From: Sarcocystis neurona
Taxonomy: Eukaryota > Apicomplexa > Conoidasida > Eucoccidiorida > Sarcocystidae
Reading direction: 5' to 3'
DNA length: 64,000 nucleotides
Assembly (NCBI GenBank): GCA_000727475.1
Contig: KL647299.1
Location: forward strand, 779,461 to 843,460
Each line of letters starts with the position of its first letter. Position 1 is the first letter of the stretch. Below are positions 36,201-47,840 of the stretch, piece by piece. Below the pieces are notes generated by a model that ran no database searches, was not told the DNA's origin, and worked only from the letters and a program-made list of their open reading frames with translations. A program made the position numbers and the translations under genes.

Positions 36201-39200
36201 CGTCGCAGACCCAACACGCGCAGTCCGTCGTTGCGTCCTCCGCGGTGTTCCTTATGCGTCTATAGGTGTGCACATGTGTACACACAAGCACACACACATA
36301 TATATATATATATGCGTATATACATGTATATATTTGCCTGCATTTTCCGAGTTTGTCTGCAGGTGCGCGTGCATGTATATAGGGATTTTGTGGATCTGTA
36401 GGTGTATACATATGTGTAGCGGTGTGCATGTGTGCGCGAGGTCGAACGGCCACCTATGTCTGCGCGTGCCCTTCTCAGGGAGACATAGGAAGTGAACGAG
36501 ACGAGGAGAGTCGGAGGCGCACGGTAACGGCCTTCGACCGCGCGCTGGAGCGCATCCGCCTGCGAAAGAAGAGGCGGCTCCCGCTGTCGAATGAGGAGTG
36601 TTCTCTGTACTGCAACAAGCTGCTGCAGCAGATGTCCGACGCTATGCAAGCAGGTGAGGAACACACTTCCTAGCGGCCCTGCGCGCAGGGGTTCTTCTTT
36701 TCTTCGTCCTCCGGAAGACAGTTCTTCCTCGCCCCCCTCAACAACCCACCTGCATGCATACATACATGTATATATATGTGTCGCAAGATATAGACACACA
36801 CACACACACACCTGTGTACGTACATTTGTGTATGTGCGTGCAGGTGTATGCGTATGTGTCACGAGGATTTGGCACCTACATGCGTTTCTCTCCCGTAAAT
36901 GCATGCAGGTATATGTATGCATCCGCGAATGCATGCATAAGAAGTGTCCACGTGTGTGCACAGATCTACGAGCGCAGGAGGGACGGGTGCCGACTCATAT
37001 ACGTAGCACATGTCTGCATGCAGATATCTAGGCATGTCCAAGCAAGTATTTCTTCGGCTGCGTAGTTGCAGGAGGAGGCCCTGCTCATAAACCTCTCGCA
37101 AGAGCGGGCGTCGGCACGTGGCGCCGACTAACACTCGCTTGTTTGACTCTTGGCCGCGGTGCGTGCGCGGTGCTGCCTCTGCTGCTTCCGGGTAGACAGA
37201 CAAACAAGCGCGGATGTGGGTTTGTGTGGCCGGAGTTGGCTCCTGTCGCTGCACGTGAACACGTCGATGAAAGCTATTTAGAGCTTTGCGTGCGCGTGTC
37301 GTACGACGGCCGTGCAGCTTTCCCAGTCTCAGAGATGTTGGGCGTTTCCTCTTTTCCTGCGGTGGCACTGCCTGCGGCCGACGGTTGGTTTTGCGTCGCG
37401 GTTTGATTGCTTTTGGCGCTTCCGCCCTTTCCCATTTCTTCCTGCTTTTCAGTTTCATTCTCTCTTTCTTCTTGACGCATGCATATGTTCCCGCGTCCAC
37501 TTGTTGGACGTGTGTGCACTCGCGTTGTTGATGCAGGGCAGTGGACTTCTCTCTGTCTCTGTCTCTGTGCGGCCCTGCATTTGCACGTGATATTATTGTT
37601 ATACGCACTCCGACATATTTTTATCTCTGCGCGTAGATCTGCCTGGGTGCCAAGACAGCGTGTGCGCGTACGTACCTCGTTTTGTGTATCTGCAGTGCTC
37701 CTCTATCTGCCTCCCATCGGTACCCAAAAAGCAGAGCCACGGCGCTGCGTCTTGTGCAGCTGCGCCGCTCTCCCTCTACGTATATCTCTCTATCTCTCTA
37801 AATTCTGTACATATATATATATACATATACAAATGTCAGCGTACGTACGAAGATACACGCGGCAGGTGTATGTACAGCGCACGTATCTGGGTCCCGTCGG
37901 TGCTCGAAACGGAGAGCCAGGGGACTGCGTCGTGTGTGGCTGTGCCGCTCGTGTATACATATGCCGGCCTACGCACGAAGGTCACGTGGCAGATGCCTAC
38001 ATATGGCGTGCAGCAGCGTGTGCAGCTCGTCTCTATTTATATGTGTTTGTCTGCGTCCGCGCATTCCCACATATTCTTATGACGTGCATTTCCACGTATG
38101 TATGTGTAGTCCTCCGTCCCTCTCTTTCTCGTCGACTCTTCGACTCTCGTTGCTTTTTCTCGTTTCGCTGTATTTGTGTGTACGTGTGCGTATGTAAAGA
38201 AGCTCCCCTCTTGCGTGGTGCGCAGATAGTTCAGCAAAGGAAAAATGAAACGCCGGTGCGCGAGAGGTGCTCCAGGGAGCGTCGACGGCTGCACACAGAC
38301 ACACGACGCATATTCTCTCTCTCTATCCCTCGGTCTCCTGCGGCAGCTGCAGCAGCAGTCTGTTGCTGTGAACGAGCGCTGTGGTGGGGGGACTCTTCTT
38401 CCTGCCTTGGAGACAGCACGTGCGGACGCCGACCCGCCTGTCTTCCCCTGTTGAAGTGTCTAGACGTGCGCAGGACTCGCGCAAATCTGCATGCATGTGG
38501 CCATCAACCACGTCTGTCTTCGTACGTAGGCTGGTGTTGACGTATATGTCTCGGCTGGTACATACACAAGAACGTACATGTATATATATGTATAGTTATT
38601 TGTATGTGGACTAGTAACCATTCGTGTATGTAAATGCACCTCGATGCATACACGTATATGTGTGTAGATTCGTACGGAAGCTAGTGTGTCTATACACGGA
38701 CGTGTATAGGAATGTATCTAGTCGTGTGTAGGCCGGTATGTATTTACATACATGTATATGTATCTTTGCATACATAGGCTGGCACGTATGAGTATATAGA
38801 TATGCATATATGCTGGTGGGCCTATGGACGGGTAGGCGTCGTGGTGCATTTGTAGTCTGCCGTACAGAAGTATATATATACATATGTATACATATACTTA
38901 TGTTTTTATGTACGTACATCCACATATATATATATATATATTTATCTGTACGTGTACTGAGTTTGCACACGCGAAGGGTTGTGTACGTACGGAGTTAGAA
39001 AACGGTTGCCATGGGACATCGCCGTCGCTGTCGAGTGCGTTGCCCTCATCTAAAAGGTCGCCTACTCTCCAGTCTGCCTACACATCTATGCGTCAATTTA
39101 ATCATCTACGAATACCTACGTAAACGTATGTAAATATATATACATACATGAGTGCGCATTCATGAATCAAATTGTCTGTATACATATATATATATGTTTA

Positions 39201-42200
39201 TGCGTTTAGGTATGCTTGTAGTCTATACAGAGAAAATTTGTGCTTCGGTGTAAATATTATATATATATATATATACGTACGTATACAAATGGATACACGT
39301 ATATATATATGTATATATATGTTTTATGCTGTTATGTGTGAGACAGATGTGAAGGCAATGGAGGAGGGGCGCCCTGCAACTGCGAAGCTGGAAATGCTCG
39401 ACTTTGCTTGCACAGAGCTCGTGAAGGTACTGGAGGTTTCTGCTTCTGTGTGTTTCTTGGCTTTCTTTTTCTCTCTGCATCGGTCTGCAGAACCCTTTTC
39501 CGTAGATAGTCCACGATGAGAACAAGGACCTGTGTTATGAAGGTCTTCGAATAAACTGCATGCGCATCTGTACTTGTCTGTTCGAGAGAGAGAGACAGAA
39601 AGAGGTAGCGATTCCGATCTTCCTAACGACCCCCGTCTGTGTGCGTGATATATATACGCTACTGCATTAACACTTTGATATCCACACAACTGGAAGTAAA
39701 CGTGTTCTCCCTATATATGTGTTCAATGTATGTGTAAGAGAAACAGAAAATATATATATTGTTGCGAGGCAGATGAACCACATTTGTCAGATCTATAGAA
39801 TAAAGATAGAAAAAAGACATCGAAGCTGATGTCCTATGTGCATATCGATGTCTACCGTGTGTATACTACAGAGAATATATATATATATACATCGATGCAG
39901 GTGTACTATGCACATATGTGTATATATGTATAATGTGTACATATATATATATAACAGAGACAGGAAACTATATATATATATATGTATATATATATCGAAG
40001 CACGTGTACTATGCATATACATATATACACAAATGTATATGTTTAATGTGTACATATATATATATATGTAGTAGAGATAGGAAGTATATATATATATATA
40101 TCGAAGCAGATGTACCATGTGTGTATATATATAATGCGTCTACATAATAATACAAGTAGAAAAAATATACATGTGAAGCAGATGGACGATTCTATTTTAT
40201 ATGTGAGGTATTTGACGTGTATTAGATGGACCACCCTTCTGTGGAGAGTTGGCTGCATCAGCAACACAAAAATGAGGCACGACAGAAGTTAGAGAGACTT
40301 CCCACACTGTCACCGGTAGGCGCGACAGGACATTCACGTCGTCTCCTTACATCTACATCTTCCCGTCAACACCTACACATATATATATACATAGATATGT
40401 ATTTATACAGTAGCACCTGTGTCTGTTAGTTGTATTCACACCTACAAATATACATATATATATATATATGTAAATATGTATACACTAGCACCTGTGTGTC
40501 TGTTTTAAGTGTATCTACACCTACACGTGTATGCACGTATATATACAGTAACACCTGTGTCTCTGTAATGTGTATCTACAACCACATGTATATATATATA
40601 TGCATGCAATAGTACGTATGTGCCTGCATAATTTGTATCTACACCTACACGTATATATATGTTTATAATAGTACCTGTCTCTGGGAAAATTGTATCTCCA
40701 CCCTGCACGTATATATATATATACGTATACTGTAGTACCTATGTGTCTGCGTAAATTGTATCTACAGCTAAATATATATATAGTGGTACTTATGTTCTAT
40801 GTGAATACATGCGTTTACGTACATATATATCTGCGCGGACGTACGTTGCTTGATCCAAGTAACCACTTGGGTAGGTATTCGCATTAGCGAACTCAGGGAC
40901 TGCCTGTCTGCTTTTATCTGCACCACCCTCTTGCCCATCTGTATAATTTATCCGTTTAGCGTTCGATGCTGCATCTCTCCCTGCCAGACGGCAGTATATG
41001 CACACACCCACCCAAACACGTGTATAGATCATGCACCACATGTATATATACATATCTGTGTGTGTCTCTCTCTTTATATGTATGTCTGTGTCGCGCTCTC
41101 TTTCGCTGTATATGTGTGTCTGTCTGTCTGTCTCTATATATATACTTACGTGTGTCTGTCTCTGGCCCTCTCCCGCTATGCATTTGTGTCTGTACATATA
41201 TGTATATATATACATATATATATGTTTGTGCCTGTCTCTCCCTCTCTCTACCTATATCTCTCTACGTCAGGAATGCATGTGTTTTTATGTGTGCGTGAAC
41301 CGACACCGAACATGCATAGATTTAGGATTTGTTTCAAAGGCCGGCTGTGGGTGGTGGAGTGATGTCTAGACACAGGGTAGAGCTGGCTGTATGATTTCTT
41401 GCGGCAGTCGGGTGCAGGTGAAGAGGGGACGTGCTGCGTATACCAGGGGACTCGTTTCCCAGGGAGACGTAGAAGTCCTTTCTCTCTGTTTCTTTCTCTG
41501 TGTCTGTGTGTTGCTGTGCTGCGGTTGCTGTCGTCTGCGTCTTGCTGCTGCGCGCTCCACGGGGAACGCTGTGCTGCCGCGTCTCGTTGAGAGGTCGGGT
41601 CTCTCCGCCTGGGCCGCCGTCTCTCGCCGCTGCGTGTCTTCTTGCTGCAGGTCTGCTGTGCCGTCTGCGACCCCCGTCTTCCACCACCATTCCCACCACG
41701 ACCTCCAATCGTATACCCCACCACCGCCTCCACTACCGGCACCTCCACTGCCACCACCACGGCCGGTATCCCACCACCACCACCTCCATTGCCACCACGT
41801 CCACTACCCCACCACCACCATACTCCCACCACCGACCGCTGGTGCGGGTTCGTCTGCTGCGTCTGCGGGAACTGTGCCCGTGCCAAGGTTCTCCTCGAGC
41901 AGCGTCATTTTCTCCACTGTGTGTGTGTGGGTGTGCCTAGGGGCGTTGTTGCTGCGCCTCTGCTCTATTTTTTCTCTTTCTTCTGTGCGCACTCCTCCGC
42001 GCTGCTGGCTGCTGTCTTCTTCTTCCGTCTTGGCGCAGCCGAAGTGGCGGCACTGGTTTCTAGCAGAGGGCTGCTGCCAGTGCATTGCTGCCTGGCTCGC
42101 TCCGCTAAAAGACAATTCTCTCTCCAACTTCACTCTGCGGAACAAACTGCTGCACGTCCTTGCCAAGCTGCCCATTACTAGTCAAGATCTCCAGTCGAAC

Positions 42201-45200
42201 GACCTTGGGCGAGTTCTTGTGCTGCTCTGGGACCATCCGGGTAACGTGACACAATCCGTCTCCCCCTTTTACAAAATTCTTCGACATGCACGTGTCATAC
42301 TCGTAGATCTGCGTGCCGGGGGGGCGTGACAAGGACAAGACTGATACTCCTCTGCGTAGCCAGAGATGTGTAAAGACGTACCTATGTGAACAAGCCGCTG
42401 TGATACCTGTGCACCTAGCTGTAGATATGGAAACATATCTCTGTGTATAAATATATGTATACGTAAACGCGTCAGTGATCCCCACGTACGTAGCTATCCA
42501 TATATGAATCATGTATTTCTGTACATGTATGTGTGCACATACTTGTTGATTCCTGTGTGCGTGGCCAAAGATACGTAAATGTACGTTGACGTAAACATGT
42601 ATATATATATCTACGTACCGCTCAGTAACTCCTGCGTACGTATGTAGACATATATATGTATATATGTACACGTATAGGAGTTCTTGTACGCCTCAATGAC
42701 TCCCATGTACGTGTGTATACATATATAATATATATATGTATATGTACGAATGTGCGCATATCCTTAGTGATACCTATGTACGTGGCTAAAGATACGTAAA
42801 TATACGTCTATATGCAAATACATACATGTATACGTAAACGCCTCAATGACACCTATATGTAGTACGTCTCCGTATATATTTGAATATATATATATATATG
42901 TATATCTGTAGACACCTGAGCCGTCCCGATGTCCGCGACGTTTGTCTGTGACTGAAGAGGAAATGTTGCTGAGTGTTGATGACGCGGTCTTTGTACCTCA
43001 GTGAAAATACCCTTCCCCCTTCTCTTCACTTTCTTTTTCTGTATCTCTCGCGTTCTCTAAGCAAGCGCGGAAGTTGTTTTGCTTGCCTGTGAAGACCGAG
43101 ACGCTTTTCCCACACTTGCAATCTGCCGTGCCTGCACACGTATGCATGTCCTTTTGTGAGGAGCGAAGACGTCGGCTGCGTAGGAAGTCCTTCTAGCACT
43201 CTTCTATCCGACACCGACACAGGAGGCAGGGAAGTTTTTTATGTTGCTGGCGTTCTTATCTGTTCGCATGAGACACACGAGTCGCTCGGTCTCAAGTACA
43301 CCTGGTGCGTCTAGACAGTAGATTCTATCTTCGTTTCTTACCACTCTTTATACTGCGGACGCCTGCGAATATATGTGTTTGTATATGTGTGTGTGTATAT
43401 ATGTGTGGAGAAAAGAATTCTGCATCCGGCTATGTATGTATGTCTCCCCGCAGTGGGAGACGTCGCTGAGATCGGGACGTGTCACAGGCGGCTCAGGCGT
43501 CTGCGTGTCCACGTGTATAAATGTATTCGCATGTGTATGGAGATGTGCTACATATAGGTATCAGTGAGCTGTATATGAATACACTCATGTACATACTACA
43601 TACATATATTGGTATAGACGTACATATATATATGCATATTCATGTAGACGCATAGGTATACACGGGTACCTTTGAACACACGTGTATGTGGAGAGGACGT
43701 AGTGACGTGGCAACGCGGTGGGGGTATTTGGCCCGTCCTGAGCGCCTGTGAAGAGAGATGTTAGTGTGTGTACCTGTACCCATTTACAGTCTCATCCAGT
43801 CTTCCCTCATAGACACATTTGTCTATTTATACATATATATATTGTAGCTGTCTAAACGTAGAAATACTTGTGTGCCTATACAGGCACACATGTTGACGTG
43901 CATGCGGGTGTAGCGATGTGTCCAGTATCTGCCCCTCTCCCGGCGTATACACATGTACGTATCTATCCATTTACATATATATATATATATACACGTATTT
44001 GGTAGCCGTTTACACAGATACACATATAGAAATTCATGCAGACACACGTATAAAGACATGTTGATGTAGCGGCCGATATGTATATACGATGAAAAAAGGA
44101 CGGCTGTGTAAATGTGTTAGTCCCTTGTGGAAACAACAGGCCTGCAGCTCTACAGGCGCAGTTTCTTTCTCTGCGTAGGTGACTGGTCCTTGAAGTATAT
44201 TATCTGTCGCAGAGAATTCGCACGGATGCCGACTGCTGCTGGGCCGGAGTAGCGCCTTCGTGTATCAACACACAGCGCTTCGCATGCGTGTCCTCCTTCT
44301 AGCGGGTCCCAACAAGTGCACTTGAACACCATACGTAAATATATATATGTGGAGGCATATTTGTGTGTTGGCGTGCATCTCTGTAATACGTGTTTAAGGG
44401 CAGCTGTGGTGGTTTTGTAAACACTGCTGTCCTTTCTTCTTCCCCTGTTGCTCCCTCTCTCTGCCGTTCTCTGCTTTCTGTCCCTATACGTGTATCTTTG
44501 CTTTTTTTCTCGAAGAGGAGGACGAGGCAATATCTACATGCAGGTATACATTTTATGTGGGTGTGTCTCTTTATGTATGTAGTTCTGCTTTTCTTCTCAA
44601 AGAGGAAGACGCGGTAGTAGTTACATGTAGATATATTATGTATGTACCTCTTTTTGTATGTATTTTTGCTTTTCTACTCGAAGAAAAGGACGAGGTAATA
44701 TTTATGTATAGATGTACGTTCTCTCTCTCTCTATATGTGTGTATCTCCTTATGTATGTAGTCTTGCTTCTCGTCTCGAAGAGGAGGAAGAGGTAATATTA
44801 AGGTATAGATATACATTTATATATATATGTACGTATGTCTCTTCATATATGCATTTGTGCTTTTCTTCTCAAAGAGGAGGACGAGGGAATATCCAGGTAT
44901 GTGTACGTACTTCTGGGTGGTGCACGCATGCATGATGCATGCGAATAGGCAGCAGGTGTGATAGGAGTATGTCTCCTGCTGTGTACACGTGTGTCAGCAT
45001 CTGTCCCTCTTTAATTATTGTAGGATTGTGTAGAGAGGAATTTCTTTTTCATCTATTTACTAGAGAGAGGGCTGTGCAACAGAGGAAGTGCAGCTACCTT
45101 TTTCTTATGGTTGACACAGAGGAAGGCGACGCAAACAGAGTTCTCATCCGGCAACTGATCCAGCGGTGGACGCGTCCCATGCTAGGACTGGGGTCAAGTC

Positions 45201-47840
45201 ACAGAGAATTTCTGCAAGAGAGAGACCGGGCACTCGAAGCGAATGACCTCGAGTTGCAGCAGAAGCTTGTCGCGGTGAGTTTGCAGCAGTAACCGAAATA
45301 GCAGCAGCAGAAGCCGCCAGCAGCTGCGGAACTGCAGCAGCAGCCGCTACGAGGGAGCAGCCGCCGCTACGAGGGAGCAGCAGCCGCTACGAGGGAGCAG
45401 CAGCCGCTACGAGGGAGCAGCAGCCGCAACGAGGGATCAGCAACCGCATCGAGGGAGCAGCAGCCGCAGCGAGGGAGCAGCAACCGCAACGAGGGAGCAG
45501 CAGCCGCAGCGAGGGAGCAGCAGCCAAAGTAGCAGCAGCAGCGGCCACTAGGAGGGAGCGGCAGTAGCAGTAGCAGCAGAAGCAGTAGCAGCAGAATCAG
45601 TAGCAGCAGAATCAGTAGCAGCAGAAGCAGTAGCAGCAGAAGCAGTAGCAGCGGAAACAGTTGCGGCAGAAGCAGCATAGCAGCAGTGGCAGAAGGAGCC
45701 GCAGCAGCGACAACAAGGGGGCAGCAGCAGAAGCAGCAGCAGCAGCAGCGACATGAGCATCAGACGCAGCAGGAGCAGTGGCAGAGGAGAACGGCAGAAG
45801 CAGCAGAAACATAAAGAGAAGCAGTAGCAGCAACAACAGCAGCAGAGTCCTTGGAAAGTGAACGTTGCCCGCAGCAATTACTTTGAAGCAGCGGTAGCCG
45901 CAGGATAGCCTCAGCGACGGGAGGAAGAGGAGGAGGAGCAGCAGAAACAGCAGCTGAACGGTCAGAAGCAAGCGTCGCATCTGCAGGGGTGTTGCAGGGC
46001 GGCTGCAGCAGCAGGTGACCCGCGCACGCGCGTTTGGAGCGGCGGCAGGAGCGGCAGGAGGAGCGGCAGGAGGAGCGGCAGCAGCAGCAGCCAACTTTTG
46101 CAGAGCGGCTGCTGCGCCTGCTGCGGAGGCAGCCGCGCTTAGACAGGCTTAGGTAGCAGGAGCTGCAGCAGGGACATATCTTCAGAAGCAGGTGTTGCAG
46201 GTGGACTGCCCTGCAACAGCGGCACCCGTAAAGCAGGCGTTCGGCAGCAGCGAGCAGCGGTGCGCGCGGCGGCAGCAGCAACAGCTGATGTCGCGATAAC
46301 TGCCAGAACTTCCACTTTGAGATGCGCTGCTGCTCCGTGTGCGCTGCAGCAGCAGCAGCCGACTTCCGCGCGGAAGAAGACCTTCTTTGGCAGTAGGCTG
46401 CAGCAGCTGTGCGGCAAAGAGCAGTCGCTGTGCAACTTGCAGCTGCGTGCGCGGCTAGCAGAGGCAGAGAGATGTAACACGCGCGCAGTTGTAGGAAGGA
46501 GACGTGCAGCAGCAACTGCGTCGATAAGGCGTCCCGAGCGTCAACACGAATGCAGCAACAACAACAAGCAGCAGGGCGATAGTGTAAATTTACAGATTTA
46601 TCTGCTTCTCTACACAGGTCCACGTGTGCATATAAATATATATATATATATATGTATACATATATATGTAGAGATTTGTACATATGAAAAGACGAGTATG
46701 AGTCGAGTGGAAGAGGAGCTGGCGGTGAGGCACAAAATGCAGCAGATGGGGTGCTGTCGTGTCTGCTGGTGTTGCGCTTTCTTTATCTCAGGTAGCTAAT
46801 GCCAACCTGGCAGCATCCCAGAACGAAGGTACGTGAAGGGGACAAAGTCCGCAGGAGGCGAGCTGCAGCAGCAGCAGCAGCATACGCCCAGCTGCAGCAG
46901 GAGGGCGAGGCAGAGGGGAAGACGGCACCAGCAGTGGCAGCGCACTTTCAGTGACAGCAGATCGACAGCGGCACACTCGTAGCATTAGCAGCAGCGCCGC
47001 GTGGGTGCGTCGCAGCGCGTTCGTATTAACGGCAGCAGCAGCGGCGCACTGAACCAGTGGCTGCTGCGGGACGGACGTGGCAGCAGTTTGACCGGCGTGG
47101 CAGCAGTCTGACCGGCGTGGCAGCAGTTTGACCGGCGTGGCAGCAGCCGGGGCAGCAAGACGGGGGTAGCATCAGCAGCAGCATCAGCAGCAGCGAAGTA
47201 TAGATGTACTCACACACCGGCACACAGAAGTTGCTGTTGAAAGTCCTCCCTCCGTTGTTGTCAGCTGTATCGTAGTCTCTGTATATAATCGTGCATGCAT
47301 TACCGATACCTGTCGACTCTCTGCCCAGATTTTTAACTGGCTTGCGATCTATGTGGCTAATAACCTTATTACCAGACAAGGAGCTCTAGACGGTGTGCCT
47401 CGTCTTCCGTAGTATCCTCCTTTATTAGGCGGGACCGCTGGTGTTGCGATGGGTATGTGATGATGATGCTCTTGTGGAATGTCCGCCTGCTGGCCTCTGT
47501 TGCTAATAGACCCGTGTTGGCAGCGTGCTGTAGCTCCGCTGCTCCACTTGGGCGCGGGTGCAGCCTCTGCTTTGTTGGTGGTCGGGCGGGTGTGTACCTG
47601 CAGCTGCTGTTGCTGTGTTGCTGTGCAACTGCCGCTGGTGTGTCGGTTGCTGTGTGTGCTGCTGGTGGCGGCGCCGCTGCGGGACTGCTGCTGCTTTTCC
47701 GCCGCACGTCGTGCCCCGCTGCTGCTGGTATGTGCGACGTCTTTTCCGCTGCTGCTGCTGCTGCATGCGCGCGCGCAGACACGGACGAAACGAAATACCG
47801 GCGTGCACGCATTCCCGTCAACGCAGGTCACAACTTCCTC
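33259..47840 (+). CDS. IWS1: Transcription elongation factor IWS1/Spn1
   Basis: Exons 33259-34419, 36479-36653, 39347-39426, 42039-42240, 45120-45274, about 46692-46724, 46792-46828 and 47779-47840 agree in phase (0,1,0,1,0,0,1). Iws1 binds Spt6 and RNA polymerase II in the nucleus during elongation. Exon 1 (387 residues) is alanine/glutamate-rich with a basic block at about 250-285, matching the acidic disordered N-terminus of the family. Exons 2-5 carry the TFIIS N-terminal-like helical domain: [78 protein letters not shown], then [15 protein letters not shown], the counterpart of LIxxWSRPIFGL. Exon 8 gives [15 protein letters not shown], the counterpart of the conserved RARVPxP motif. The two small exons 6-7 are less certain. 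The stop was not located; 47989-48294 and 49391-49581 are candidate last exons. Confidence 0.9.
34941..35200. repeat. Long TATATGTATG microsatellite in IWS1 intron 1
   Basis: About 250 bases consist almost wholly of alternating ATGTAT and ATAT units. It opens all three plus frames (Met/Tyr/Val/Cys strings) and all minus frames (Tyr/Ile/His/Thr strings), so none is coding. IWS1 intron 1 spans 34420-36478. Confidence 0.95.
39810..40790. repeat. Two degenerate minisatellite arrays in IWS1 intron 3
   Basis: From about 39815 to 40175 a unit of roughly 100-120 bases recurs three or four times, marked by ATCGAAGCAGATGTAC-like words followed by AT runs. From about 40360 to 40790 a unit of roughly 60-75 bases recurs about seven times, each with TGTATCTACACCTACA followed by AT/GT runs and AGTACCTGTGTCT. 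Intron 3 is 39427-42038. No exon is needed here: the exons on both sides join directly to give an uninterrupted domain. Confidence 0.75.
44502..44910. repeat. Degenerate minisatellite, about five 80-95 bp units
   Basis: Units begin near 44502, 44584, 44667, 44764 and 44858. Each has the core TTGCTTTTCTTCTCGAAGAG followed by GAGGACGAGG, then TAATATnTA and a variable AT/GT tail ending near TTATGTATGTAG. It lies in IWS1 intron 4 (42241-45119), shortly before exon 5. Confidence 0.8.
45341..45528. repeat. 20-bp minisatellite, about nine copies
   Basis: The unit is CAGCCGCTACGAGGGAGCAG with substitutions mainly at positions 8-10 and a few elsewhere. Copies follow each other head to tail without spacer. 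Because 20 is not a multiple of 3, a translation would cycle through three frames. It starts 67 bases after IWS1 exon 5, inside intron 5, and merges downstream into (AGC)n-rich DNA reaching about 46.6 kb. Confidence 0.92.
47081..47160. repeat. Second 20-bp minisatellite, about four copies
   Basis: The unit is CAGCAGTTTGACCGGCGTGG, repeated head to tail with one or two changes and decaying at CAGCAGCCGG. It has the same 20-base period as the array at 45341 but a different sequence apart from the CAG core. It lies in IWS1 intron 7 (46829-47778). Confidence 0.88.

Noticed and set aside
40226..40315. Possible extra IWS1 exon starting [13 protein letters not shown]
   Set aside because: Exon 3 (ends 39426) and the next (starts 42039) join in phase 0 and give exactly the residue count expected between the conserved helices, leaving no room for an insert.
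45548..46683. Minus-strand Leu/Ala/Cys-rich frames up to about 300 codons
   Set aside because: They are shadows of (CAG)n intron sequence downstream of IWS1 exon 5; no splice signals or family features.
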